Of a stretch of 50,630 nt of DNA, positions 16,848-26,900 are shown in pieces. The translations under genes and the position numbers were made by a program. This DNA is from Bacteroidota bacterium (GTDB lineage Bacteria; Bacteroidota; Bacteroidia; Bacteroidales; Prolixibacteraceae): the NCBI GenBank assembly GCA_023412195.1, contig JAEYNZ010000021.1, positions 1-50,630 of the forward strand, written 5' to 3'. Numbering within the stretch: position 1 is the first letter of the stretch; each line of letters starts with the position of its first letter. The notes under the pieces are model-generated. The model did no database searches and was not told where the DNA came from. It saw only the letters and a program-made list of their open reading frames with translations.

Positions 16848-17771
16848 TTACCACGTACGCTGCTTCATATATTCATCTAAATCAGCACGCGGCATTGGAA
16901 TTTCACCAGGATTTTCATCGAGCCATTTCATGAATGAATTCTTTATTTCGTCTGTCCAGCGTGTATCAATCTGGCCAGGGGTGTAAACACCTTTACGAAG
17001 CATTTCATGGCCAAATTTATCACGTAAAACTACGAATTCTCCCTGTAAGACTACTTTTTCAACCAGGTGTGCAGGAACAAATATCACACCTGCAGGTTTG
17101 GCTAAAACTGCATCACCCGGGCAAACAGTGGCTCTGCCAATCCGGATCGGAACATTGATTCCCGTCATCATCATGTCCATAATGTAGGAAGGGTCAAAGC
17201 CCCGCACAAAAGCATTAAAACCTTCTATTTTCGCCAGGCCCTCCTTATCGCGGGCACTGCCCTCGAATATGACTCCTGTTTTTGATTTTGCGTAGATCGA
17301 ATTTCCAAGGTTGTCACCAATAAGGGTACCATCTATGATCTTCCCAAAACCATCGGCAACATATACATCACGCTCCTTTAACATGTCGATGGGCCATGAG
17401 TTGGATGCTCCAATCCGGCCTTCTTTCTCACCCTGGGCTTTAATCCTGTCACTGACATCAGGGCGGCTGGGCATATACTGCACTGTGAGGGCACGGCCAA
17501 CAAATGCCTGCTCAGGGTGAAGAATCTCCCAGTTCCCTTCATATTGGCTGCGATAGCCTTCGCCCCGGAGTGCTCCCCATACTTCTTCGATTGACAGGTT
17601 CTTTAGCCTGTCGAGCAGTTCATCCGGAACAATCGGCCGCCCCGTTTCATCACGCTCACCTGTCCATTCTGAAGTATAGAATTTCATCAGGTCTATAGTC
17701 GGTACGATCTGGGCATTTCCCCATAATACAAAACACGCAATTAACGCTGTAAATAAAATCGTTTTTTTCAT
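16848..17771 (-). CDS. Exported RraA/HMG-aldolase-like protein
   Basis: The 307-residue protein has a signal peptide (about 1-20, ending NAQ) and then an RraA-like domain. GDNLGNSIYAKSKTGVIFEG (152-171) followed by SARD (R174, D175) matches the G-x-x-x-A-x-x-x-G-x-V-x-x-G-x-x-R-D pattern that binds divalent metal and oxaloacetate-like substrates in 4-hydroxy-4-methyl-2-oxoglutarate aldolases. Characterised relatives are cytosolic; the signal peptide is therefore notable. N- and C-terminal extensions (about 1-60 and 265-307) exceed the core. Its neighbours are an aldo/keto reductase and an enolase-superfamily dehydratase, so cleavage of a keto-deoxy sugar acid is a reasonable hypothesis. RNase E inhibition is unlikely for a periplasmic protein. 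Confidence 0.8.
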   Translation of the reverse strand: MKKTILFTALIACFVLWGNAQIVPTIDLMKFYTSEWTGERDETGRPIVPDELLDRLKNLSIEEVWGALRGEGYRSQYEGNWEILHPEQAFVGRALTVQYMPSRPDVSDRIKAQGEKEGRIGASNSWPIDMLKERDVYVADGFGKIIDGTLIGDNLGNSIYAKSKTGVIFEGSARDKEGLAKIEGFNAFVRGFDPSYIMDMMMTGINVPIRIGRATVCPGDAVLAKPAGVIFVPAHLVEKVVLQGEFVVLRDKFGHEMLRKGVYTPGQIDTRWTDEIKNSFMKWLDENPGEIPMPRADLDEYMKQRTW

Positions 17772-17817
17772 TTTTTATCTTTTAAATTATAATGCTGATA
17801 TCATATGTTCACTCATA

Positions 17818-18738
17818 TTAAAGGTCTGTTATCCTGCTGCTTTTGGCAATTCTCATTACACGTTCAATGTTATCATCGACCTGGGCAGTATTTTCCATTC
17901 CCAATGTAAGGCAATCAAGGTTACCGCTATGAAGTACATACTGAAGTGAAGCCTCCCGTTCTTCTTCCTTCACCAACTGGCCACAGCCGAAAACTTTCAT
18001 GGCAATAAGGCCTTTGCCATTGTGATGTGCTTTTTCCAGAATGGGCATTATCACTTCAGGCGGACCTTCCATGCGTGGGCCTTTATGGTTGATCTGTGCC
18101 ATAATGACTTCAACCCAGGGATGTTCAGATGCAAGCTTCAGGGCACCTGCACTGTGGCATGAAACTCCTACAGCCTTTATAATCCCTTGCTGTTTTGCCT
18201 CCGAAAGCGCATCCATGTAGTATTTATATTCATCGGTCCAGTTTTCAAGGACTACAGCATGTAAAAGGAGAATATCTATATAATCGGTCTGCAGTGCTTT
18301 CCTGAAACGGTCGAGGCTCTTTTCAAAGGGTTCTGTTTCATACCAACCGCGCTGGATATAAACCATCACTTTGGAAAGGATTGTCATCTTCTCCCTTGGA
18401 AGTTCCTGTAAAGCAGCACCAACAAACTCATGTGTACCATACATGTCGGCAGTATCCATAAAACGAATGCCTTTTTCGTAGCAGTGCCTGACCAGATGGA
18501 TAAAATTTTCCCTGCCCAGATTGCTTTGATTCGATTTATACCTGAAGCCCGAGGTGCCTGTTCCCATGGCTATGCGGGGAACCTTTAACCCTGTTTTTCC
18601 CAGGCTGACCTTGTCCACAGGCAGATCTTCCCTGTATGTAAAGCTGCATCCGGGAAGGCCTAAAAGCGCTCCTGAAGCAGCCATCCCTGTCAGTCCTGCC
18701 GAACTGTACCTGATAAACTTACGGCGGTTTATACTCAT
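17818..18738 (-). CDS. Exported aldo/keto reductase (Tat lipoprotein)
   Basis: The 306-residue protein opens with a twin-arginine motif (NRRKFIR) and a lipobox-like GLPGC (C31). The TIM-barrel catalytic tetrad is complete: D95 and Y100 in DTADMYG, K123 in LSKVM, H160 in LLLHA. Reductases of this type use NADPH; export folded through Tat would carry the cofactor along. It follows the enolase-superfamily gene by 34 bases and precedes the RraA-like gene by 46, forming one operon. The C-terminal region (LTLGMENTAQVDDNIE) is the usual family end. Substrate is unknown; a sugar or keto-sugar is likely from context. Confidence 0.88.
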   Translation of the reverse strand: MSINRRKFIRYSSAGLTGMAASGALLGLPGCSFTYREDLPVDKVSLGKTGLKVPRIAMGTGTSGFRYKSNQSNLGRENFIHLVRHCYEKGIRFMDTADMYGTHEFVGAALQELPREKMTILSKVMVYIQRGWYETEPFEKSLDRFRKALQTDYIDILLLHAVVLENWTDEYKYYMDALSEAKQQGIIKAVGVSCHSAGALKLASEHPWVEVIMAQINHKGPRMEGPPEVIMPILEKAHHNGKGLIAMKVFGCGQLVKEEEREASLQYVLHSGNLDCLTLGMENTAQVDDNIERVMRIAKSSRITDL

Positions 18739-18772
18739 AGTAATTGTTGACAGAATTTATGTTAATAATGTA

Positions 18773-20275
18773 TCAACTCCATGTCCGGTCGTGTGAACGC
18801 CGCTCATTCCATTCAGGTGTCGGATTGAAATAACCATAGTTTTCAAAACGGGGATCCAGCCGTCTTCTTACCTCGTCTTCATTAAGCTCAACTCCCAGTC
18901 CGGGTGAATCAAGAGGTACATTTGCAAACCCGTTTTCAAACATCTTTTTGCTGCCTGTCATAGTAACCAGGTTATTATACCAGGGTGTGTCTACTGAATG
19001 ATGTTCAAGTGAGATGAAATTCTGGGTTGCAGCTGCGCAATGTACACTGGCCATCAAGGTAATGGGTAATCCTGCCATATGCATGGCCATGGGAATTCCA
19101 TTTTCTTCGGCATAATCGCCGATTCTCTTGGTTTCCAGCAATCCTCCCGATGAAGCAATGTCCGGATGAATAATATCAACAGCACGTTCATCTATCAGTT
19201 TTTTGAATCCACCCTTCAATGCATAAATATCTTCACCTGTGCAGGTAGGAGTATCAAGCGCCTCGGTAATTCTTTTCCATTGGTCAGTATAAAACCAGGC
19301 TACCATGTCTTCAAGAAATGCAAGCCTGTATTTATCGAGCGCCCGACCCAACCTGATCATGTTGTTGTAGTCGAAATGGCCAAAATGGTCAACAGCCAGT
19401 GGCATTTCAGGGCCGATAATGCTGCGGGCCCTGTCAACAAATGATACCAGCATGTCAATTCCTTTTTCTGTAAGTTGTACCTGGGTGAAGGGATGCAAGG
19501 CATTGCCATAGTTCATATAATCGCGCGTATCATATTGTCCAAGGCCTCCGGGAATCTGTTCCCAGAAATCCTTGTTAACAATAACATCTTTTTCATTACG
19601 TATCATATCGAGCATCAGGTCCATTTTTATCCATGTAAAGCCCTGTTCCAGCCTTAACTTCATGACTTCCCTGAATCTGTCTTCATTTGTGATGGAAGGT
19701 GTATCGGCATACATCCTGATCCTGTCGCGGTACCTGCCGCCAAGCATCTGCCACGCCGGTACATTCCATGCTTTCCCGGCCAGGTCCCACATGGCCATTT
19801 CAACTGCACATACCCCGCCTGCCTGTCGTCCATGGTTACCAAACTGGTAAATGATTTTCCATATTTGTTCTACATTGCATGGGTTCAGGCCCAGAATACG
19901 GCTCTTGAGCATCAATGCATACCGTGGATCGGCTCCGTCGCGCACTTCTCCATATCCATAAATTCCCTGGTTGGTGTCGATGCGGATAATAGGTTTTTGT
20001 CCACCTTCCCTAACAACCGCAACGCGCATATCTGTTATTTTCAGGTCCGACGGGCTTGAATTGCGCTGAACCCTTGATGTAGTCTGGGCAACAAGATCGT
20101 CAACAGGCAAACTCATAAATGCTGCAAGTGAAGCACCACCCAGCATGGTTTTTTTCAGGAAGCTTCTGCGGTCATCTGTTGTTGCAGGAGATGAAACTTC
20201 ATTTTGCAGGGAAATTTCATAATCTTTTTCCTCCTGCTTATCTTTCTCAATAATTTGTTTTAAAATGTTTTTCAT
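18773..20275 (-). CDS. Exported enolase-superfamily (mandelate racemase-like) dehydratase
   Basis: The 500-residue protein is about 100 longer than typical members because of an acidic and Lys-rich N-terminal extension plus a Tat signal (DRRSFLKKTMLGGASLAAF, R36-R37). The barrel carries the three metal ligands D296 (AVDHFGHF), E322 (LEDMVAW) and E348 (TGEDIY), and H399 (MHMAG) late in the barrel. It belongs to the mandelate racemase/muconate-lactonizing group, many of which dehydrate aldonic or uronic acids. It sits between a BASS-family transporter (29 bases) and an aldo/keto reductase (34 bases). The sugar-acid specificity cannot be told. Confidence 0.88.
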   Translation of the reverse strand: MKNILKQIIEKDKQEEKDYEISLQNEVSSPATTDDRRSFLKKTMLGGASLAAFMSLPVDDLVAQTTSRVQRNSSPSDLKITDMRVAVVREGGQKPIIRIDTNQGIYGYGEVRDGADPRYALMLKSRILGLNPCNVEQIWKIIYQFGNHGRQAGGVCAVEMAMWDLAGKAWNVPAWQMLGGRYRDRIRMYADTPSITNEDRFREVMKLRLEQGFTWIKMDLMLDMIRNEKDVIVNKDFWEQIPGGLGQYDTRDYMNYGNALHPFTQVQLTEKGIDMLVSFVDRARSIIGPEMPLAVDHFGHFDYNNMIRLGRALDKYRLAFLEDMVAWFYTDQWKRITEALDTPTCTGEDIYALKGGFKKLIDERAVDIIHPDIASSGGLLETKRIGDYAEENGIPMAMHMAGLPITLMASVHCAAATQNFISLEHHSVDTPWYNNLVTMTGSKKMFENGFANVPLDSPGLGVELNEDEVRRRLDPRFENYGYFNPTPEWNERRSHDRTWS

Positions 20276-20304
20276 GATGTTTTAATTTGATGATACATAT
20301 AGTT

Positions 20305-21606
20305 TTACTGATTTATCACTTCGTCAGCAGCCTGATCTTTTGGAGGCCTGCCTCTCCAGAAATTTGCAAGTATGGAACCTGTAATGTTCATCATCGGGCC
20401 AAATACTGCAGGGGCAAGCCCCACAGTGGCAATCTTGCCCATTTGCAATGCCAGACCTGATGCCAGACCGCCGTTTTGCATACCCACCTCAAAAGCGATT
20501 GTGCGCCTGTCTCTTTCGGGCATTCTGAAAATCCATGCAAGCAGGTATCCCAGGGTATAACCTGTTAAATTGTGCAGCAGGCTTGTAAATATCAGGGCAA
20601 AACCTACCACCAGCAGGCTTTCCCTGCCGGCAGCTGTTATAACAATAACAATAACTGCAATACCTATCATTGAGATGTAGGACAGGATTGTGTCCATGAT
20701 TTTTTTGTCGCCTTTAAAAGCCAGCTTAAAAAGTAAGGCACCAACAATGGGCAACACATAAAACCATCCCATCATCTTTAGGAAATAAACCACAAACTCA
20801 GCCATGCTTGCATCACGTGCCTTGATATAAACCAACCCGGTGAGAATCATGACGATTGGAAATAATAAAAGCTGGGTAATCATGGAGCGGCGCTCTGTAT
20901 CTTTGTTCAGGAAAAGGTTGAATATAAACCCCGCTACAATGGGAAGGATGATCATATTGAGAATATCCAGCATCATTACCCATGGATTGACTTCAACAAG
21001 TGTTCCTGCAAGGAATTTCATGAGCACTGGTGTGATAAAGGGCGACAACAAAGTTGTGATGGCAGCCAGTGTCACAGCAAGGGGAACATTCGCCCTTGCC
21101 AGGAATGACATCACCGTGGAGGCCAGTCCGCTGGGTACACAACCAATTAAAATGATACCTGCTGCAATTTCTGTTGGGAAATCGTATATCCTTGATATGG
21201 TAAATGCAACAAGTGGCATAATGGTAAACTGGGCAACGATACCGAGAATTACCCCTTTGGGCATCCTGACAATACCTGTAAAATCTTTAAAACTCATCTG
21301 GGCACCCATGCCAAACATAATCAGCTGCAAAAGTGGAACGATCAGGCGGCTGAGCCTGAAATCACCCACTGAAGTAAAGTACTGCGGGTAATACATTGCT
21401 GCTGTTGCACCAGTCAATATCCATAATGTATAAGATAATCCTTTGGTAGATTCAAATCCCCTGACACCGACAGCCAGCAATACAAAAAACAAAACAAGCA
21501 AAGGTCCGGTACCTGCAAGGTTGCCTGAAAAAAACATCACAAGGATGACCAACAGAAGCAGTGAGGAAATACCCAGCAGGATTTTGTAGAAGCGGTTATT
21601 GTTCAT
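20305..21606 (-). CDS. BASS-family (bile acid:Na+ symporter-like) transporter
   Basis: The ATG at 21606 (MNNNRFYKILL) is preferred to a TTG six codons upstream. The 433-residue protein has about nine to ten membrane helices. It shows the family's sequence features: GMGAQMSFKDF near residue 100, then IILIGCVPSGLASTVMSFLA (substrate and sodium-binding crossover) and EVGMQNGGLASGLAL (second crossover). Members import organic anions such as bile acids, pantoate or keto acids with sodium. Lying immediately before the dehydratase, it is a good candidate to take up the organic acid made by the exported enzymes. No regulator is adjacent. Confidence 0.85.
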   Translation of the reverse strand: MNNNRFYKILLGISSLLLLVILVMFFSGNLAGTGPLLVLFFVLLAVGVRGFESTKGLSYTLWILTGATAAMYYPQYFTSVGDFRLSRLIVPLLQLIMFGMGAQMSFKDFTGIVRMPKGVILGIVAQFTIMPLVAFTISRIYDFPTEIAAGIILIGCVPSGLASTVMSFLARANVPLAVTLAAITTLLSPFITPVLMKFLAGTLVEVNPWVMMLDILNMIILPIVAGFIFNLFLNKDTERRSMITQLLLFPIVMILTGLVYIKARDASMAEFVVYFLKMMGWFYVLPIVGALLFKLAFKGDKKIMDTILSYISMIGIAVIVIVITAAGRESLLVVGFALIFTSLLHNLTGYTLGYLLAWIFRMPERDRRTIAFEVGMQNGGLASGLALQMGKIATVGLAPAVFGPMMNITGSILANFWRGRPPKDQAADEVINQ

Positions 21607-21726
21607 TTTTAAATCAGTTATCAAAATGGTTTAGAAAAAGCTTTACGTAACAGAAACTATAATAATAGGAATTTTCTACGGAAATTTATGCGGAGAATCT
21701 ATATTTTCCTGCTCCTTCGTCATGTT

Positions 21727-22158
21727 TTACAGCGAATAGGCCTGCCGGGCCAGAAGCTTCCACTTTCCATTCTCATTCTGCCAAATCAGAACATTACCAA
21801 TCCGCAGGTTCTTTTTTTCATCATTGCTTAGATATTCCGAAGAATAAATATGCCTTACCACCGCAACATTCCCTGAAACTGTAATCGTCTGCCCGGTTAA
21901 ATCAATAGTCAGGTAATCATTTGGCTGAAGACTGATAATTTCATCAATGAAGGCAGCTTTATCCTGGACCTTTCCGCTGGAATGTCCATAAACCAGGTTT
22001 TCTGAAGTTATGGTATCCAGTAATTGCCGGTCGGCATTTATGATTCCCTGAACAAAAGATTCGACTGCTGCCTGCACTTCCTTTTCATACTTTTTTTGAG
22101 AATATGTATTACCGTTAAATGAAATGAAGAAAATACAGGCAAAAAGGATTCTTTTCAT
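21727..22158 (-). CDS. Secreted NTF2-like (DUF4440/SnoaL) protein
   Basis: The 143-residue protein has a signal peptide ending near residue 20 (NTYSQ) and a compact NTF2-like domain. An N-terminal helix (VQAAVESFVQGIINADRQLL) is followed by an alternating strand pattern ending in the typical IGNVLIWQNENGKWKLLARQ. DUF4440 proteins of this kind occur widely in glycan loci with unclear function, perhaps ligand binding or steroid-isomerase-like chemistry. It follows the susCD terminator by about 120 bases and precedes the transporter by 120. Confidence 0.75.
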   Translation of the reverse strand: MKRILFACIFFISFNGNTYSQKKYEKEVQAAVESFVQGIINADRQLLDTITSENLVYGHSSGKVQDKAAFIDEIISLQPNDYLTIDLTGQTITVSGNVAVVRHIYSSEYLSNDEKKNLRIGNVLIWQNENGKWKLLARQAYSL

Positions 22159-22280
22159 TGTAAATAATTTAAATGATTTGTAAATTCATCTGTGGTGGGG
22201 CAAGTCCGGCCATCTTTATATTTCTATAAGGTAAATCATGCACAGATTCAATCAACTGAAACCAGAATGGAAACAGGTAA

Positions 22281-22306
22281 GAAAACCCCGGCCAGTTAAC
22301 CGGGGC
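22281..22306 (-). terminator. Terminator after susD (first locus)
   Basis: On the minus strand CCCCGG (22305-22300) pairs with CCGGGG (22291-22286), with a short extension, and is followed by TTTTCTT. It begins about 20 bases past the susD stop. Confidence 0.75.
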
Positions 22307-22326
22307 TCCTCTTCTCATTTACCATA

Positions 22327-23931
22327 CTATTTATCCCACCAAACTTTGTTATACCATTCCTGTTCCACTGTTGCACTTTCTCCCAATCCAAGCCAACTCA
22401 ATGCTTCTACAAGATTGTCATAATTGTTTAGCCTTTCATTATTGACATACGCGTTCCTGCGGGGCATGGGTTTTCCGGGCAGGTTTGGAGGCATTTCAAG
22501 GTTGACACGCCTTACATGGAACCATGATTCCGCCGGATCCATATACAAATGTACCCATAGTTCTTCTGCCAGCCGCTGTCTTGCAGCATCTCCGGTACCC
22601 AAAGGATTTGCACTGATGTATGCATCAATTTCCTCCTGGCTTATTTTCTGAAATTCAAGCAAACCTGCATAACCTGTGTACTTGCTCATGCTTGTTTGTA
22701 TACCCTGTTCATAAGCGCTTTGAGCTGTAGTGCCTGTATTCCAGTTTTTTAATGATGCTTCCGCTATCAGGTAGTGCATCTCCGCTGCTGTAATTCCTTC
22801 ATGGCCACGGTCAAGCGTCCAAAGAAATGGGTTCGGACTTGTATATGTTTTGTGATAAGCTCCCAGCGAGGCTGACGGATTTGCGGGGGTACCATGCATC
22901 ATTCCTTTTGCCTGGTCTGTTTCCCAGTTCCATTTCTCTGCATCGCGCCAATAACTTTGCATATTGGCTGCTGTGAATCCTTCTACTTCTTCTTTTAAAC
23001 GCCCTCCAAAAATAACCTTGCGCCTTGGATCTTCCTTTGCCTGCAGAAAATCGACAAAATATTCACTCAGCTTGAGATATCGTTCCGGATCCCCTGATGG
23101 GGAACCTTCAAAATACATGCTGTATGCATTTTTTTCACTGTTCATGGCATTGCGAGTAGGAAGAACCCAATTGTCGGCATTGGAGGTAATCACGCCTCCT
23201 GCAATGGCTTTCTCTGCATATGTTTTGGCCATGCCCGGATCTGCTTCTGAAATTCTCATGGCCATACGCAGCATCAGGGAATTGCCAAACATTCTCCACT
23301 TGTCGATGTTGCCGTTGTAGATTAAATCCCTTGGTCCTTTCCAGTTAAAGGTGTTCAATGCAGCATCATTTGTAAGCGAAGCCACTGCCTGATCAACAGT
23401 CTCGAGCAGGTATTTATAAATATCCTGCTGTTTGTCATATTCAGGTTTTATCAGGTTATCGGTATAAGCCCTTGCGGCTTCAAAAATGGGAATATCGCCA
23501 TAAAAATCTGTGAGCCTTTGAATGATCAGCGCTTTCATGATCCTTGTGCGGGCCAGGTTGTTTACATGGTTTGGATCATCCTGCTTCACCAGGTAGTCTT
23601 CAAGGGTAACGGCCATCTTCAGTTCATTGTTGTAGGCTGCCCACTGGTTGTCGTTTCTGTCCTGGTTAAACTGTAGCAAATTGCTGGTTTCAAGGATGAA
23701 GGAAAAAGTAGCATAATACTTCACATAGCCTGCTCCCAACTGAATGGTGTTACCCCCTTCAACTCGGCGACCGGCAGAAACCAGGATGTTTGAAAACATC
23801 ATCGACATGTCTGTGTTCCCGGGCACCAGCTGATACTTCGGATTATCCAGCTCTGTTAAATTATCAAGATCACATGCAGGAAGAAACAGCATGAGGCCTG
23901 CAATCATTGAAATATATATTTTTTTGTTCAT
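22327..23931 (-). CDS. susD: SusD/RagB-family outer-membrane lipoprotein (first locus)
   Basis: The 534-residue lipoprotein (FLPAC, C20) resembles the SusD-like_2 branch. It starts with DLDNLTELDNPKYQLV and has helical TPR-type segments such as NNLARTRIMKALIIQRLTDF followed by YGDIPI. Its C-terminal ESWFHVRRVNLEMPPNLPG and RNAYVNNERLNNY are family landmarks. It caps the SusC barrel at the cell surface and binds the glycan for import. Its start is 11 bases after the susC stop. A terminator follows. Confidence 0.93.
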   Translation of the reverse strand: MNKKIYISMIAGLMLFLPACDLDNLTELDNPKYQLVPGNTDMSMMFSNILVSAGRRVEGGNTIQLGAGYVKYYATFSFILETSNLLQFNQDRNDNQWAAYNNELKMAVTLEDYLVKQDDPNHVNNLARTRIMKALIIQRLTDFYGDIPIFEAARAYTDNLIKPEYDKQQDIYKYLLETVDQAVASLTNDAALNTFNWKGPRDLIYNGNIDKWRMFGNSLMLRMAMRISEADPGMAKTYAEKAIAGGVITSNADNWVLPTRNAMNSEKNAYSMYFEGSPSGDPERYLKLSEYFVDFLQAKEDPRRKVIFGGRLKEEVEGFTAANMQSYWRDAEKWNWETDQAKGMMHGTPANPSASLGAYHKTYTSPNPFLWTLDRGHEGITAAEMHYLIAEASLKNWNTGTTAQSAYEQGIQTSMSKYTGYAGLLEFQKISQEEIDAYISANPLGTGDAARQRLAEELWVHLYMDPAESWFHVRRVNLEMPPNLPGKPMPRRNAYVNNERLNNYDNLVEALSWLGLGESATVEQEWYNKVWWDK

Positions 23932-23942
23932 GATTTCCAGGA

Positions 23943-26900
23943 TTAAAAGTTAATATTCAGATTCAATGAAAATTGACGCATGGATGTCAGCGGGTGGTTC
24001 TGGATTCCCGTTCCCCTGCCGGTACTGGGGTCACCATTGGTCAGCGGATTGTATAGATCCAGCAGGTTACGCCCCGTAACCGAAATCTGCACCAGGCTGA
24101 GCGGAAGGTTCTTTAACCTGGAGGCAGGTATGGTAAATCCTATGGATGCCTGTCTCAGTTTTGCCCACCCTCCGTCAAACAATACATAATCAGGCAGCCA
24201 GTTTGTCTGGTAATGCCTGTAAAACTGTTCAAAATGCTTGATATGATAAGGGATTTCATTTCCGGCCACAACCACCGGATTAGGCAGGTTGGCTGCCGGA
24301 TTTGCATTAATGGTGTAACCTTCAGCAGTACTGATATCAGTATAGACAGGATTTCCCTGATCATCAGTACCTGTCTGATACACTCCCTGTAACACCAGTT
24401 TCCCCTCATTTCGGCCTGGCATGGTTGCAATACTCTGTCCCCGCTCAACCATATTCTGCTCAGTTACATATACAGTTTTTCCTCCCCACTTGCCGTCGAT
24501 CATAAAATCGAAATTGAATCCTTTCCATTTTACCGAACTTCTTACGCTCGCATCATTTGGATTGATCCCATATCCGAGTAACTCCACTGTTGAGCTTCTA
24601 ACCGGCCGCCAGGTATTATGTGTCTGTCCGGCATAGGCAAATGTCATGCGCTGCCAGATAGGCTGACCATTATGGGTTGTATGTACATACCCATAAATTC
24701 CGTTACGGGGTTCTCCTACTACATGCCTTAACTGGATGCCACCCCCTGCACTTGTCGAACCTGCTGAAACCTGATCTACACCACCCAGATCGAGCACCTC
24801 GCTCTGGTTATAGGCGTAGGAAAGGTTTAGCTGCCACCTCAGTTTGCCAGCAAAGGGCACCAGGGTAAGCATGATTTCATGGCCCCTGTTTGCAATGGCG
24901 CCCAGGTTAACCCGTGAACCGGTATAGCCTGAACTCTGAGGCAGTGTTACAGTAACTATATCATTTGTGGTTTCACTGTCGTAGTAGGAGTAATCAATGC
25001 CAATCCTGTTTTTAAAGAATTTCAAATCTACTCCGAATTCATATTCTGTGGTCAGATAAGGCTGTAGAAACGGATTGGAAATGGTTGCAGGAATGCTTAC
25101 CAGCGGAGAGTCCATGTATCCAATGGCATCGAAGTTATAGCTGATCTTGGTGTCATACGGACTTGCACCGCCTCCAACCTGGGCATAAGAAGCCCGCAAT
25201 TTTGTGAACGTCATCCATTCGGGTAACTTGAAATGGTTTGAAAATACATAACTGATGCCCGCACTGGGATAGAAGATGCTATTGTAGCCTGGTGCAAGCA
25301 TCGAGAACCAGTCGTTCCTGCCGGTCACTGTCAGATAAAGCATGTTGTTAAAGGCAAACTCTGAACTTCCGTAAAGCGAGTTGATACCCGATTGACTGTA
25401 GCCCATGTCAGGATATATGGAACCTGCATTGGTAACTACATGGTAGAACGGAATCTGCAGCCTGTCGCCATAAATGCCGTCCCTGGTAAACTCATTCCGC
25501 GTAATACTGCCTCCACCCATCAGGTTGATATTGAATTTGCCAAATGCTTTATCGATATTCAATGACAGTTCATAATTTTCCTGTGTGAAGATATCTGTTC
25601 TTTCATCGATTCTTCCGGTTCCCGCAACATTACTGCGAAGCCATCCGTAAGCAGAAATGTCGGTGTTTTTCAGAGTTGTTGTTTCATACCCTAATTTGCC
25701 AACAAGAAACAGCCATTTTGTTAGGTCGGCACGCAAATTGGCATTTGCCGAAAAGCGATCCCGGCGGTCATTCTGATCATCCTGGTAAGCCGACCAGTAA
25801 GGATTGGGATGGTAATCGTTCGTACTTGCCGACAGCATCCATCCGTCGGGAAGTGCTCCCGGTTTATTGGGATCCCCAATGAGCCATTCTGTTGGCCAGT
25901 TAGTGGGTATCATCGATAGATATTGTGCATACCTTCCAGGAACCGGCCTGTTGTGGCTTTTTGAAGTGGAAAAGCTCATCCTGGCATCGAGTGAAAATAT
26001 GGTAAGGAATTTCGATTCAGAACTCATACTTAACGTCTGCCGGTTCATATAGCTGTTGGGTATGGGTGATTCATTCCTCAGGTCTGACACCGACAGCCTG
26101 AAACGCTGGGCGTCGTTTCCACCCGATAATGATATGGAATTGTTGACAGTGGAACCAGTACGCATAAAATCGTCCCAGTGATCAGTCACATATTCATACT
26201 TAACCGGCTTGCTTTGGTCGTTATTGAAAAAGATTCCCCTGTCGCCCAGATTGGTGCCGTCGTATCTGCGACCCCATGCACGGTGGGTTTCCTCGTTCCA
26301 TCCAAGAGGATACAGGTCGCTGTTGTCGCCCATGGAACCCGAAACACCATATTCCTTTTGCCGCCCCTGGAATGGGTTTATATAATTGTCGACGCTTACA
26401 TTAGAATTTAAAGTGACCAGCACACCCTGCTGGTCCCTGCCCCCTTTGGTAGTAATGATAATCACTCCGTTTGATGCACGCGAGCCGTACAAAGCTGTGG
26501 CGGCTGCACCTTTCAGGATATTCATGCTTAAAATGTCGTTGGGATTTATCATTGTAAGGGCATCACCCAAATCGCGGTCCCTGTGTGAAGAGGATGCCTG
26601 TGATATGGGAATCCCGTCGATAACATACAAAGGCTGGGAACCTCTCGAAATGGAAGAACTTCCCCTTATGGTTACATTCGATGATCCTGCCGGACCAGTT
26701 CCGGGATTGTTTATGAAAACTCCGGCTACCATTCCTTCCAGCGAATTCATGATGTTAACCTCAGGTGATGAACTGATTTCTTCCCCTCCTACCTGGGTTG
26801 CAGAGTAACTTAGTGCCCGGACATCCCTTTTTATGCCCAGGGCAGTTACGACGGTTTCCTCAAGCAACGTAACGCTTTCTTCCATCGTGACATTAATTGT

